From Bacillus sp. FJAT-27264 (GTDB taxonomy: Bacteria; Bacillota; Bacilli; Paenibacillales; Paenibacillaceae), in the NCBI RefSeq assembly GCF_001682855.1, contig NZ_MAQW01000004.1:33554-97553 (forward strand): 64,000 nt of DNA. Direction: 5' to 3'. Under the pieces are notes generated by a model. That model made no database searches, was not told where the DNA came from, and was given only the letters and a program-made list of their open reading frames with translations. The position numbers were made by a program, and so were the translations under genes. Positions 1 through 8,155 of this stretch are shown here, in pieces (position 1 is the first letter of the stretch; every line of letters starts with the position of its first letter).

Positions 1-1719
1 GAAAATTTTTGTACCGGCTGCATCCGCATCATGAACACAGAAAAATTGAATCTCTTCATCTGTCTCACCGAGTAGATCGAACAAGTCTTTAACTGCCCGA
101 GACGCAAATCCCTTCGAAGACAAGAGCGCACAGTCATAGCGTTCCGGAAAACCTACATCTCTTAGGCTTGCAAAATACCCCTCTTTTTCGATAAAGATGA
201 TCTTGTTGAATGTCCACTTTGGTCGATTGTAATTCTCGACTGCAATTGTTCCTAGAGGAATTTCCTCTCCGGTGTGTGGATGATACAATGTCCCTCGCGG
301 ATCTCGATACATACCTGGAATGTCACCATACTCCGCTTCATAATCAGTGATGATATGGCAAAAGTACGTGTACCCCGGCTGCTTCCCAGAGAAAGCTTCC
401 ATGACGTAGGGGCGAATCGCATAGTAAAGTTGCCGCTGACTAAAAATGAATTTCCCACTACCACTGGTCTTCTCAATCGCTGCGGGTAGATTATCCAAAA
501 CAACTTGCCTTTCGTTCCTGCCCTTAGAAAGATCGTTCTGATTCTTCTTTTTCGCTTTGGACGCAGCTCGTTTAACTGCATCTTCGATCAGACTAGCCAT
601 GGGTCTAAAATCAGGTGCTTTTCCATCACTCGTTATTGGCATGTATGGGGTAATAATGTTGATGTAAAAATTAGCCGGTCTAGACTTTACATCAACGTAC
701 AAGCCCCCACCCCAAATAGTTGATGAAGCCTGCTTCGTTGAAACCTTTACGTCTGCCGTCACTGGAGATTTATTCACGCATACCGTCAAAGAAGAACTCA
801 AATTGTCCGCATCGCCTTTTATTATTCCCACCCATGCCTCAACGACAATCGGGATTTCGGCCTCTTGCGAACCCCTTGCCGATTCAATTTGGATCTTTCC
901 AGTTTTTTTGTAATGTTCCAAGTCCGAAAATGAGTCTCCCACCTCACCTAGCGATTTAGCTATCGGGGCTTTGAGCGATTTCCGCATAAGTTTAAGAAGA
1001 AGATCCGAATTAATAAAATCAAGTTCATTGGTAAACTTGGCCCCAGTCTCCCTCATTCCCGCCAGAATCTCTACTGTTTTTTTGTCATCGCAAAAAAGGT
1101 TAACAAAATACTCTAAATTCATGTCAGCCGAGTTCACCAATTCATAAAAGGCTTCACTAGAATACCAGAAGGGTGAAGATTCCCCCTGGTACATGCTCCC
1201 TTTCCTCGAAAATTGAATGGCAAGGCTTCCCCAATAAAGGGCATCATCATCAATATTCATACTACCAAGACGGACTAAGATTGATGTCCCCTTATGGTCG
1301 TCAGATCCGATATACCGTTTTATACTGGTCCCATCATCCTGCGGCTCAATTCTGTAAACACTTCCTCTTGTAGAAACGGTAAGGCTTCCTCCAGTGGCAA
1401 TAACCGCACCCGTTACAACGCGCAAGCCATTACCCAGCGCTCCCCGAGTGGGCAAGCGCAGCAGCTTGGACGAGATCATTGGGCGATTGATTGAAAAGTA
1501 TTCCTGCAGCCATTCTGGTTCAATACCAGGACCATTATCCGTTACCCGGAACGAATGACTATCAACAAGCTCAAGATCACAATCTCCAGTAGCATCAAGC
1601 GCATTATCTACTAATTCTTTTACAACCAACAAAGGAATAAATTGCCGATGCACTCCAGCTTTTTGACAAAGCGTCTCGATATTACGAAACATTTTCCAAT
1701 CTTCACGCACTAATTGCAT
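1..1719 (-). CDS. DNA topoisomerase VIII-like protein (fused B-A type IIB topoisomerase), C-terminus cut by window edge
   Basis: The frame is open from an ATG at 1719 to base 1 (573 codons visible, no stop). An SD (GGGGAG) lies 9 bases upstream. Residues 1-300 are a GHKL ATPase: N-box KELVDNALDA (E35, N39), DNGPGI at 61-66 and a glycine-rich RGALGNGL at 92-99. Residues about 365-433 end in RQLYY, matching the Spo11/Topo VI-A winged-helix motif with its catalytic tyrosine (Y432 or Y433). A Toprim domain follows, with IEKEG (E513) and HDADAAG (D564, D566). B- and A-type halves fused in one chain define the topoisomerase VIII family, reported from plasmids. The activity, ATP-dependent double-strand passage or cleavage, is inferred from the family. 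The gene follows the 127-aa gene by 4 bases and was probably co-transcribed. It could relax or decatenate plasmid copies. Confidence 0.9.
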   Translation of the reverse strand, partial: MQLVREDWKMFRNIETLCQKAGVHRQFIPLLVVKELVDNALDATGDCDLELVDSHSFRVTDNGPGIEPEWLQEYFSINRPMISSKLLRLPTRGALGNGLRVVTGAVIATGGSLTVSTRGSVYRIEPQDDGTSIKRYIGSDDHKGTSILVRLGSMNIDDDALYWGSLAIQFSRKGSMYQGESSPFWYSSEAFYELVNSADMNLEYFVNLFCDDKKTVEILAGMRETGAKFTNELDFINSDLLLKLMRKSLKAPIAKSLGEVGDSFSDLEHYKKTGKIQIESARGSQEAEIPIVVEAWVGIIKGDADNLSSSLTVCVNKSPVTADVKVSTKQASSTIWGGGLYVDVKSRPANFYINIITPYMPITSDGKAPDFRPMASLIEDAVKRAASKAKKKNQNDLSKGRNERQVVLDNLPAAIEKTSGSGKFIFSQRQLYYAIRPYVMEAFSGKQPGYTYFCHIITDYEAEYGDIPGMYRDPRGTLYHPHTGEEIPLGTIAVENYNRPKWTFNKIIFIEKEGYFASLRDVGFPERYDCALLSSKGFASRAVKDLFDLLGETDEEIQFFCVHDADAAGTKIF

Positions 1720-1723
1720 CAAA

Positions 1724-2107
1724 TCACACTCCCCTTTCTTGTTCCGGCCAGCTCCATCTATCCAATCTGACCACTTGATCAAGTATGTACCGTATCGATT
1801 TCCCGCAGCTTACAGAGTTTCCAAGTCGAAAAGGAACAATCTTCTCATACTTGCTGGAAGTTTTCCCGCCAATGTATTCGTATCTCGTCCGGTAAACCCA
1901 ACCTCCGCCGCAACCATGGATAACACAAAATGTGCCTTCTTCTAGCAGATCGAGATCATCAATTCCCTCGACTATATAATTTTCGTTTAACAGCTTCATT
2001 ATGGGCATATACAAAGCTTGGTGGGTTCTGCATTTTTTCAAAAAATCCCGCGCTTCGTCTTTATAATAGAGGCTCGGTTCATAGGATTGGAACATAATTT
2101 CGGTCAT
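1724..2107 (-). CDS. Hypothetical protein upstream of topoisomerase VIII
   Basis: This 127-aa soluble protein matches no family I recognise. It has a glycine-rich CGGGWVYRTRYEYIGG stretch in the middle and is otherwise mixed alpha/beta with many charged residues. It ends 4 bases before the topoisomerase start, so the two are almost certainly one operon. The recurrent plasmid promoter module lies just upstream (2143-2171). A role linked to topoisomerase VIII is only suggested by this pairing. Confidence 0.8.
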   Translation of the reverse strand: MTEIMFQSYEPSLYYKDEARDFLKKCRTHQALYMPIMKLLNENYIVEGIDDLDLLEEGTFCVIHGCGGGWVYRTRYEYIGGKTSSKYEKIVPFRLGNSVSCGKSIRYILDQVVRLDRWSWPEQERGV

Positions 2108-2142
2108 CTTATTATTCCTTTCGCTCTGTATTCTTCCTCTTT

Positions 2143-2171
2143 ATTATATCACGTATTATACAATTATGATA
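2143..2171 (-). promoter_or_regulatory. Recurrent promoter/operator module, copy A
   Basis: On the minus strand this reads TATCAT, a 17-bp spacer, then TATAAT. The spacer ends in TAATACGTGA, adjacent to the -10. The same spacer and geometry recur at 29168, 30456, 34746, 39241, 43335 and 52552. It lies 36 bp upstream of the 127-aa gene and should drive it and the topoisomerase. Confidence 0.7.
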
Positions 2172-2240
2172 TATATTAAATCGAAATTCGGTTATTTCCC
2201 TGCCCTTTTTTTCCCGGACCCGCTCATCTGTTATATATAG

Positions 2241-2273
2241 CAAAGAACCGCCTAAATGCTTGGCGGTTCTTTG
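2241..2273 (-). terminator. Hairpin 3' of the SLH adhesin gene
   Basis: Perfect 12-bp inverted repeat (2241-2252 with 2262-2273) with a 9-nt loop, 14 bp beyond the adhesin stop codon. The T-rich tail is weak (CTATATATAA on the minus strand), so it may be a modest terminator. Confidence 0.6.
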
Positions 2274-2286
2274 TTTAACAGCTTTG

Positions 2287-5200
2287 TTATCTTGCCTGTA
2301 GAATATTATCAATCATCACTGCTGCCTCAAATCTACTTACATAGTTTTTTGGTTTGAACGTGAGATCTTGATAGCCTCTCATTATGCCCAAACTCACCAC
2401 ATATTTAACTGATTGCAATGCCCACGGTGTGGTTGAGTTAATATCCGTCAAATTGGACTGACTTGGATCTTTAGATGGTGAAGTAATTTTTAATAGACTT
2501 GCGATATTATTCAGCATTACGGCTGCCTGTTCCCTTGTGATTAAATCATTCGGTCTATACAGGTGGTCGTTAAAACCTTTTGTAATCCCTTTATCTATTG
2601 CGCCAAATAACTCATCATAGTACCAGCCTGTTTTGAACAAATCATTAAACTGATAGTTGTTTGCCACAATAGGTAAGTTTTCGCCAATGGCCCGATTCAG
2701 CATAATTGCAAATTCGGCTCTACTAATTTGTTTTCCACCGTTAAAGTACCCATCAGTATAACCTTTTAAAATCCCTTTATTAGTCAAAGACAACACTGCA
2801 TCCTTTGCAAATGGAGCTAAATAATCCTTATATTGAGCTTCAAAAGGTAACAGTGTTGCTGTTGGTGATCCTGGAGTCGGTGCTGTTCCTCCTGATCCTG
2901 GAGTCGGTGCTGTTCCTCCTGATCCCGGTGTCGGTGCTGTTCCTCCTGATCCCGGTGTCGGTGCTGTTCCTCCTGATCCCGGTGTCGGTGCTGTTCCTCC
3001 TGATCCCGGTGTCGGTGCTGTTCCTCCTGATCCCGGTGTCGGTGCTGTTCCTCCTGATCCCGGTGTCGGTGCTGTTCCTCCTGATCCCGGTGTCGGTGCT
3101 GTTCCTCCTGATCCCGGTGTCGGTGCTGTTCCTCCTGATCCCGGTGTCGGTGCTGTTCCTCCTGATCCCGGTGTCGGTGCTGTTCCTCCTGATCCCGGTG
3201 TCGGTGCTGTTCCTCCTGATCCCGGTGTCGGTGCTGTTCCTCCTGATCCCGGTGTCGGTGCTGTTCCTCCTGATCCCGGTGTCGGTGCTGTTCCTCCTGA
3301 TCCCGGTGTCGGTGCTGTTCCTCCTGATCCCGGTGTCGGTGCTGTTCCTCCTGATCCCGGTGTCGGTGCTGTTCCTCCTGATCCCGGTGTCGGTGCTGTT
3401 CCTCCTGATCCCGGTGTCGGTGCTGTTCCTCCTGATCCCGGTGTCGGTGCTGTTCCTCCTGATCCCGGTGTCGGTGCTGTTCCTCCTGATCCCGGTGTCG
3501 GTGCTGTTCCTCCTGATCCCGGTGTCGGCGTTGGTGTCGGCGTTGGCGTTGGTGTCGGCGTTGGTGTTTCTGCTGGTGAGTCAACGGTTCCACCGGAACC
3601 ATCAGATGGTGCTTTAATATCAACAGGTGTAACACCAAAAACAGTTTCAACACCATCAGAATTCTTTGTGACTGCCGTTATCGTATAATGATAGTCGTTC
3701 CCTGGAATAATGTCATTTTCTTCGAACGGTAATTTACCGTCCTTAACAGCAACATTACCCAGATCCTTAGATACTCCAGTTGTAGCATTAAAATACGTTA
3801 CATGATAAGATCCGTCTGAATTTTTTTCATATTTCACTTCGGGATTTCGATTTACATAATAGGCTGTAACTTCTGGTATCGTTTGAAACTCCCAACTAAT
3901 TGTACCGCTAGAAGGTAACGTTGGTGTAATTACAATAGTTGCAGCTTCTGCTGCTGTTTTTACAGTAAGAGATACAGGACTAGACACTCCCCATGTGTTC
4001 TTAGCTTGAACAGTGTAGGAATATTGTTCTTCTGGGGCCAGGGCAATATCCTTAAAGGATGTTAATGGACCGTCGTACACAATTACGTCATTGTCTCTGA
4101 TCACCCTGTAGGTCTCTGCCCCATCTACCATTGACCACTGAAGAGAAGCTGCATCTGAATAAACTCTTGTTAACTTAAAGTTGGAAGGTTCCTTGGGAGC
4201 TACACCTTTTGTCTTGCCTGTGATGCTAACTGAGTTACCTTGACCACGATCGTTAATACCACTTATAGAGTAAGTGTAACTTGTATCAGAGCGGAGATCT
4301 ACATCATGGAAAGCCAAATCAGTTCCCATGTAAATCACTTTGGTATCTCTCGTCAGTAAATAAAGATTAGCATCCGAAATCTCTTTCCAGCTTATCGATA
4401 TGCTATCGGCTGACTCATTATATGTTACAAACGTAATCGATTCAGGCGAAGGAATATGAGGCGTGAATTCTATTTCCTGTTTCGTCTTTGCAATAATCGA
4501 AACCGGCTCACTAATCATTGTTCCCTTTTTAGCCTGAATCGTAAATTCATAGATTGTATCTTCAGAGAGATTTGTTACACTAAACGCGGTTGCTGGACCT
4601 TCAAATATTGGTTGGCCGTCTTTTAAGATACTATAAGATGTAGCACCAGCTACACTGTTCCATTTCAGATCCAGATAATTATATCCAACATGAGATACGA
4701 TAAAATCAGTAGGGGATGGCAATATTTCTTTTTCAGTTTTTGCAGTTAATTGAACTGGTGTACTTTCAACATTCCCCCGCTTTGCAATAAGCGTATATTT
4801 ATATTCAGTATCTTGGTCCAAGCCAATATCCGTAAAGGATGTACCACTATTTTGATAAATGATCTTATTGTCACGTTTGATGATATAAACTTCTGCCCCT
4901 GCAACTGCTTTCCAGGTGAAGTCTACTTTGTCATATGATCTAGAAGTAACTCTAAAATCACTTGGTGAATCTAAAGACGGTTCATTTTCTTCTAATGAGA
5001 CAATAACAACTGGGGAAGGATTGCTATATGCAGCACCGTCAAAGGCTTGTATAGAATAAATATAAGCAGATCCGGCCTGCGCAGATCTGTCCGTATAAGA
5101 TGTAGTGGTAACACTACCAATTTCCACTCCATTTCTAAGCACTCTATAAAGTAATGCTTTTGGTGTAGGATTCCAATTCAAAGTGATTTTACCGTTATTA

Positions 5201-6285
5201 TTTACAGCCGTTGGTTTATTAGGTGCTTCAGGTTTTACTATTACTTCATCGTATGAAGTGGATGTTACTATATAAGGACTTGCAGCAGTACCACTCCCAG
5301 CAAATTTAGTTCCAGGTAAAACTTCTGCAATATATTTGAAGGCCGCTCCATATCCTGGTTGTTTTTTATCAAATACGTAATTTTGAGTTATCCCTGACCC
5401 TGATACAGAACCTATATAGTAAAGTCCCAAGGTATCATTTACTGTGTTTGGTGTAATAAGGCCCATAGTACCTACTACGCGAGCGATAAGATTCGAGGCG
5501 TATAAACTTAATCCCTTGTACTTTTCAAACTCCTCAATTCCAATAATACCCACAGGATTATCATAGGTGTAAGCTATATCACGTTTTGTATAATCCCTAA
5601 CTGTCCAGGTCTTTTTTACAAACGGCGCATCAGGTGACTTAGCTGCAAGTTTAGCATCAAATAACCCTGCGATGTACCCTAAATTGTCTCCATCCGTTGA
5701 TTCCAAATTCAACTTCCATTTAGTTCCATTGTAAATATAAGCATTGACTGTGGTATTAGCAGCGATCAGTACATTATTGTCAGCTACTAACCATTTTCCG
5801 GAGGTTTTTAGATCCACTGTTTCACCCAAACTAACTAACCGGTCTCCTAATTTCAAAGAATTTTTTTTAGGTGTTTCTATTAATATTTTCATCTTCGTAG
5901 TAGCCTTTGTGATTGTATTGGTAGCAACTACTTCAATTTCATTAACTGTACCCGGACTTAAAAGCGTATAAAGCTCAGTTCGAGTAGTTCCACCATACAA
6001 GTTCCTTGGAATGTCACCTTTTACATTATAAGTGTAAGAGTACCCGGTTGTTGCATTATATATCATTAACATACTTGTTGGAGTAACCAAAGCCCATTCG
6101 AAACGATTGAACAAATTAAAATCTTGAATCTCTCCACTTTGCATACCTGTAAAATCATAAACGGGAGTTTCGTCTTCTTCACCAGCCGCATATGCAGCCG
6201 GAGCATGATGGTACGGCAAGTTTACAACTAACAACATCGCAATTAAAAACATTGAAAAAATTTGTTTTATCCTCTTTTTTTTCAT
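2287..6285 (-). CDS. Secreted multi-domain adhesin: fibronectin type III repeats, Pro/Gly/Ser/Thr repeat stalk, three SLH domains
   Basis: This 1332-aa protein starts with a signal peptide (MKKKRIKQ, hydrophobic core, AYAAG-like cleavage near 35). A unique N-terminal region of about 310 residues follows, then about six fibronectin-III-like repeats (about 350-900), recognisable from recurrent W-x-x-V-x-G-A-x-x-Y-x-I/V-x-R/K-D/N. A low-complexity stalk comes next (PTPTPT, then 24 PTPGSGGTA units, about 920-1140). Three SLH domains end the protein (about 1160-1332; motifs such as ISRAEFAIML, ITREQAAVML, VSRFEAAVMI). SLH domains bind pyruvylated secondary cell-wall polymer, so the protein should sit on the cell surface with the fibronectin repeats outward. 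It lies just downstream of the Tad pilus operon but has its own upstream region carrying two GTAAGAT boxes. A role in cell-cell or surface attachment is inferred. Confidence 0.93.
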   Translation of the reverse strand: MKKKRIKQIFSMFLIAMLLVVNLPYHHAPAAYAAGEEDETPVYDFTGMQSGEIQDFNLFNRFEWALVTPTSMLMIYNATTGYSYTYNVKGDIPRNLYGGTTRTELYTLLSPGTVNEIEVVATNTITKATTKMKILIETPKKNSLKLGDRLVSLGETVDLKTSGKWLVADNNVLIAANTTVNAYIYNGTKWKLNLESTDGDNLGYIAGLFDAKLAAKSPDAPFVKKTWTVRDYTKRDIAYTYDNPVGIIGIEEFEKYKGLSLYASNLIARVVGTMGLITPNTVNDTLGLYYIGSVSGSGITQNYVFDKKQPGYGAAFKYIAEVLPGTKFAGSGTAASPYIVTSTSYDEVIVKPEAPNKPTAVNNNGKITLNWNPTPKALLYRVLRNGVEIGSVTTTSYTDRSAQAGSAYIYSIQAFDGAAYSNPSPVVIVSLEENEPSLDSPSDFRVTSRSYDKVDFTWKAVAGAEVYIIKRDNKIIYQNSGTSFTDIGLDQDTEYKYTLIAKRGNVESTPVQLTAKTEKEILPSPTDFIVSHVGYNYLDLKWNSVAGATSYSILKDGQPIFEGPATAFSVTNLSEDTIYEFTIQAKKGTMISEPVSIIAKTKQEIEFTPHIPSPESITFVTYNESADSISISWKEISDANLYLLTRDTKVIYMGTDLAFHDVDLRSDTSYTYSISGINDRGQGNSVSITGKTKGVAPKEPSNFKLTRVYSDAASLQWSMVDGAETYRVIRDNDVIVYDGPLTSFKDIALAPEEQYSYTVQAKNTWGVSSPVSLTVKTAAEAATIVITPTLPSSGTISWEFQTIPEVTAYYVNRNPEVKYEKNSDGSYHVTYFNATTGVSKDLGNVAVKDGKLPFEENDIIPGNDYHYTITAVTKNSDGVETVFGVTPVDIKAPSDGSGGTVDSPAETPTPTPTPTPTPTPTPGSGGTAPTPGSGGTAPTPGSGGTAPTPGSGGTAPTPGSGGTAPTPGSGGTAPTPGSGGTAPTPGSGGTAPTPGSGGTAPTPGSGGTAPTPGSGGTAPTPGSGGTAPTPGSGGTAPTPGSGGTAPTPGSGGTAPTPGSGGTAPTPGSGGTAPTPGSGGTAPTPGSGGTAPTPGSGGTAPTPGSGGTAPTPGSGGTAPTPGSGGTAPTPGSGGTAPTPGSPTATLLPFEAQYKDYLAPFAKDAVLSLTNKGILKGYTDGYFNGGKQISRAEFAIMLNRAIGENLPIVANNYQFNDLFKTGWYYDELFGAIDKGITKGFNDHLYRPNDLITREQAAVMLNNIASLLKITSPSKDPSQSNLTDINSTTPWALQSVKYVVSLGIMRGYQDLTFKPKNYVSRFEAAVMIDNILQAR
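2867..3514. repeat. 24-copy, 27-bp tandem repeat coding for PTPGSGGTA
   Basis: The unit GATCCCGGTGTCGGTGCTGT+TCCTCCT (plus strand) repeats 24 times from 2867 to 3514. Apart from CCTGGA variants in the first two units, the copies are essentially identical at DNA level. In-frame expansion or contraction would change stalk length without breaking the protein. The repeat also creates long spurious ORFs in other frames. Confidence 0.97.
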
Positions 6286-6316
6286 TATGTAAGACCTCTT
6301 TCTTGTAATATATATT

Positions 6317-6335
6317 GTAAGATAAACAGTAAGAT
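6317..6335. promoter_or_regulatory. Two GTAAGAT boxes upstream of the adhesin gene
   Basis: Exact GTAAGAT at 6317-6323 and 6329-6335, 12 bp apart and in the same orientation, 32-50 bp upstream of the adhesin start. They belong to the box family described at 16070, 26656, 36213, 39603, 43006, 47580, 50168 and 59205. Confidence 0.65.
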
Positions 6336-6441
6336 AATTAGAAAGATGAAGCCAAGTTACATAGTAGGATTATATTTTGTATTCATACTATATAAATTTG
6401 AAAATCTCGATGCCCAGATCACACGGGAGAACAATGGACAT

Positions 6442-6954
6442 TTACTTATTGGCTTTGTACTCATGAGAACTCCCGACAAAATAAGTGTATTTCTTTGAAA
6501 TCCCGTATGGTCTAGGTGTCGGGATGGAAATGACAGCCACTACACTTGGACCATATAAATAATCAATATATTGAAAACTTTGTCCAGCCGCATCTACGAC
6601 ATCAGCTTTGTACACACGCGGAAACATTCCAGAGTCCACGGTTTCAAACAATAACAGCCTCATTTGATCGGTAGACCGAAAGAGGCCGTCTTCCTTAGGG
6701 TTAAAGTTTTCATTCAATTTGAGTGACATTTTCAAACGTTCTTCCAGCACGCGTTTAGCTTCCACATCGTCAAAAATAATAAATCCATCACTAAGCTGCT
6801 CTTTATTTACCATCTGGGCTGCATCATGTGTTGCAAGATCCAGTGAGTATTTCAGTCGGTTTTTCCCTGTCATCGTGATGTGATTATCCGATTGCGCGGT
6901 CCAAAGCAGCCCTGTTACCAGAAAAACAAAAAATGCGTAAATTGCAATTTTCAA
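6442..6954 (-). CDS. Tad-locus membrane-anchored protein, minor pilin-like
   Basis: A 170-aa protein with one N-terminal hydrophobic segment (IYAFFVFLVTGLLW) and a soluble remainder predicted outside the cell. It is the last gene of the Tad cluster. The single-helix N-terminus plus extracellular domain resembles TadE/TadF-type minor pilins or pseudopilins, but I see no specific motif, so this rests on layout and position. It follows the 126-aa gene by 21 bp. Confidence 0.7.
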   Translation of the reverse strand: MKIAIYAFFVFLVTGLLWTAQSDNHITMTGKNRLKYSLDLATHDAAQMVNKEQLSDGFIIFDDVEAKRVLEERLKMSLKLNENFNPKEDGLFRSTDQMRLLLFETVDSGMFPRVYKADVVDAAGQSFQYIDYLYGPSVVAVISIPTPRPYGISKKYTYFVGSSHEYKANK

Positions 6955-6975
6955 AGGATCACTCCGTCCTAACCT

Positions 6976-7356
6976 TTACATGTACTCAGAATATTCGGTA
7001 AATTTGTAATGATAGAATTTCGGATCTGAGTCCGAACCGAAGAAATTAGTGAAGATATAGAGAGATCCAACTGGGTATTTCACTTCAACCGTTACATCAT
7101 TTCCTCTCATTTGAACATTTGATGTTCCGGTAATTGTTAACTTATTACTATCCCAATATAGATCACCAAGATCTTGCTTGATCGTAGCAATAACTCGGGG
7201 TGATAAATACCCGTCTTCAGCAGCCAATTGAGTCGCTTTCTTCGCCGTGATCTCTAAAATGTCGCCTCGCTTAGATACAACATCATTCAAAAAGGGCTGA
7301 AATACGATAAAGCAGAGTATTGGAAACAAAATAAACATCGCAATAGCTTCTTTCAT
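6976..7356 (-). CDS. TadE-like minor pilin candidate
   Basis: A 126-aa protein whose N-terminal hydrophobic helix (AMFILFPILCFIVFQPFLNDV) is followed by an extracellular-type domain of about 100 residues. Size and topology fit the TadE family, whose members modulate Flp pilus assembly. A 10-bp inverted repeat (7364-7387) sits just upstream of the start and may set its expression apart from the small peptides before it. Confidence 0.7.
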   Translation of the reverse strand: MKEAIAMFILFPILCFIVFQPFLNDVVSKRGDILEITAKKATQLAAEDGYLSPRVIATIKQDLGDLYWDSNKLTITGTSNVQMRGNDVTVEVKYPVGSLYIFTNFFGSDSDPKFYHYKFTEYSEYM

Positions 7357-7363
7357 AAATATT

Positions 7364-7387
7364 GGGAGGGAGTTAATACTCCCTCCC
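7364..7387. promoter_or_regulatory. Perfect 10-bp inverted repeat before the TadE-like gene
   Basis: GGGAGGGAGT at 7364-7373 pairs with ACTCCCTCCC at 7378-7387, loop TAAT. It lies between the fourth tiny pilin-like gene and the TadE-like start. On the minus strand the ribosome-binding-like GGGAGG is inside the stem. It could act as an mRNA stabiliser, attenuator or translational brake; no T-run follows. Confidence 0.6.
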
Positions 7388-7403
7388 CCCTCCTAATCTT
7401 TTC

Positions 7404-7547
7404 TTAATTTGAAAACGATTTGTCATAGAAGGACTCAACTCTTGTCTTTACCGTTTTTCCATCCGACATCATGGCAGGTAGGGCAATTTTGGTGAGAACG
7501 GTAAGTACAAGGGCAACCGACAGAATGGTGATGAAAATATTACGCAA
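7404..7547 (-). CDS. Tiny pilin-like membrane peptide 4
   Basis: A 47-aa ORF with a TTG start at 7547, chosen because GGGAGG sits 8 bases upstream. It begins RNIFITILSVALVLTV, a single hydrophobic helix, then SDGKTVKTRVESFYDK. It resembles the peptides starting at 8048 and 7873 (K/R-N/T-IFI-TIL start and DGKT(V/I)KT motif), so the group arose by tandem duplication. The position next to TadB/TadC suggests Flp-type pilins or short accessory subunits. No Flp-family Glu/Tyr signature is clear. Confidence 0.72.
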   Translation of the reverse strand: MRNIFITILSVALVLTVLTKIALPAMMSDGKTVKTRVESFYDKSFSN

Positions 7548-7552
7548 GAACG

Positions 7553-7705
7553 TTACCTCCCATCCGAAACATTCCGCTTGGTTAAATAGTTTTGGGTGAC
7601 AACCTGGGAAGATTGTGCTTTCGGATAAATATCCTGAAACACAATAACTTTAAAGAACACAATGATAAAGGCAAAAAATAAAACCATGGAAAAAATTTTC
7701 TTCAT
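7553..7705 (-). CDS. Tiny pilin-like membrane peptide 3
   Basis: A 50-aa ORF, ATG at 7705, SD AGGGGG. It has one hydrophobic helix (IFSMVLFFAFIIVFFKVIVF) followed by a polar tail of about 25 residues. It is the most divergent of the four tandem peptides. The stop falls 5 bp before the next start, indicating a tightly packed operon. Confidence 0.7.
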   Translation of the reverse strand: MKKIFSMVLFFAFIIVFFKVIVFQDIYPKAQSSQVVTQNYLTKRNVSDGR

Positions 7706-7714
7706 ATGTTCCCC

Positions 7715-7873
7715 CTACGGTGCCGGGGCCAGATTCTTTTGAATCGTGTCATGGCTCAGATCCCGGATTGTCTTCGTATCTTTATAGAGGCCGGTAGTAT
7801 CTGAAGCGAGAAAGAACCGAAATCCAGATAGAACAATTGCCGTCATAAGAATGGAAATGAAAATGGTTTTCAA
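7715..7873 (-). CDS. Tiny pilin-like membrane peptide 2
   Basis: A 52-aa ORF with a TTG start at 7873, read as KTIFISILMTAIVLSGFRFF then TTGLYKDTKTIRDL. It is clearly paralogous to peptide 1 (shared T-G-x-(R/K)FF and TTGL(Y/W)). Predicted topology is a short N-terminus, one helix and about 28 residues outside. Confidence 0.75.
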   Translation of the reverse strand: MKTIFISILMTAIVLSGFRFFLASDTTGLYKDTKTIRDLSHDTIQKNLAPAP

Positions 7874-7889
7874 CGTTTACCCACTCCAA

Positions 7890-8048
7890 TTAGCTGTTCG
7901 GAATTTGAGTCCCAGTTACCGTGGTGTCCTTCAGCGTTTTAATGGTTTTTCCATCGCCCCAAAGACCAGTAGTACCATCAGCAATAAAGAATTTGAATCC
8001 TGTGAGCGTAATTGCGAACAATAGAATAGTGATAAAGATGTTTTTCAT
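7890..8048 (-). CDS. Tiny pilin-like membrane peptide 1
   Basis: A 52-aa ORF, ATG at 8048, SD AGGAGG 10 bases upstream. It starts MKNIFITILLFAITLTGFKF, then GTTGLWGDGKTIKTLKDTTV. It is the first of four tandem paralogous peptides after TadC. The strong SD suggests high expression, as expected of a pilin subunit. Confidence 0.78.
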   Translation of the reverse strand: MKNIFITILLFAITLTGFKFFIADGTTGLWGDGKTIKTLKDTTVTGTQIPNS

Positions 8049-8134
8049 TTTAGAAAACCTCCTGAGATTTTAGTGGTATTATTTAAAACTGCAAACTCTC
8101 TCTCCATTCCCCTTTCTCATTGGAGTATATATAG

Positions 8135-8152
8135 CAAGAGCGAATGCTCTTG
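8135..8152 (-). terminator. Small hairpin after tadC
   Basis: CAAGAGC (8135-8141) pairs with GCTCTTG (8146-8152), loop GAAT, immediately downstream of the TadC stop. There is no T-run, so it is more likely an attenuator or processing site separating the assembly genes from the small pilin-like genes. Confidence 0.45.
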
Positions 8153-8155
8153 TCA

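Noticed and set aside
2112..2312. 66-codon minus-strand ORF between the adhesin and the 127-aa gene
   Set aside because: It covers promoter copy A and the hairpin at 2241-2273 and overlaps the adhesin 3' end; no convincing start.
2805..3656. Long ORFs on both strands within the adhesin repeat (270 and 279 codons)
   Set aside because: They arise only because a 27-bp repeat is a multiple of three and keeps every frame open. Composition is monotonous (LFLLIPVSV, RHRDQEEQH) and no start signals exist.
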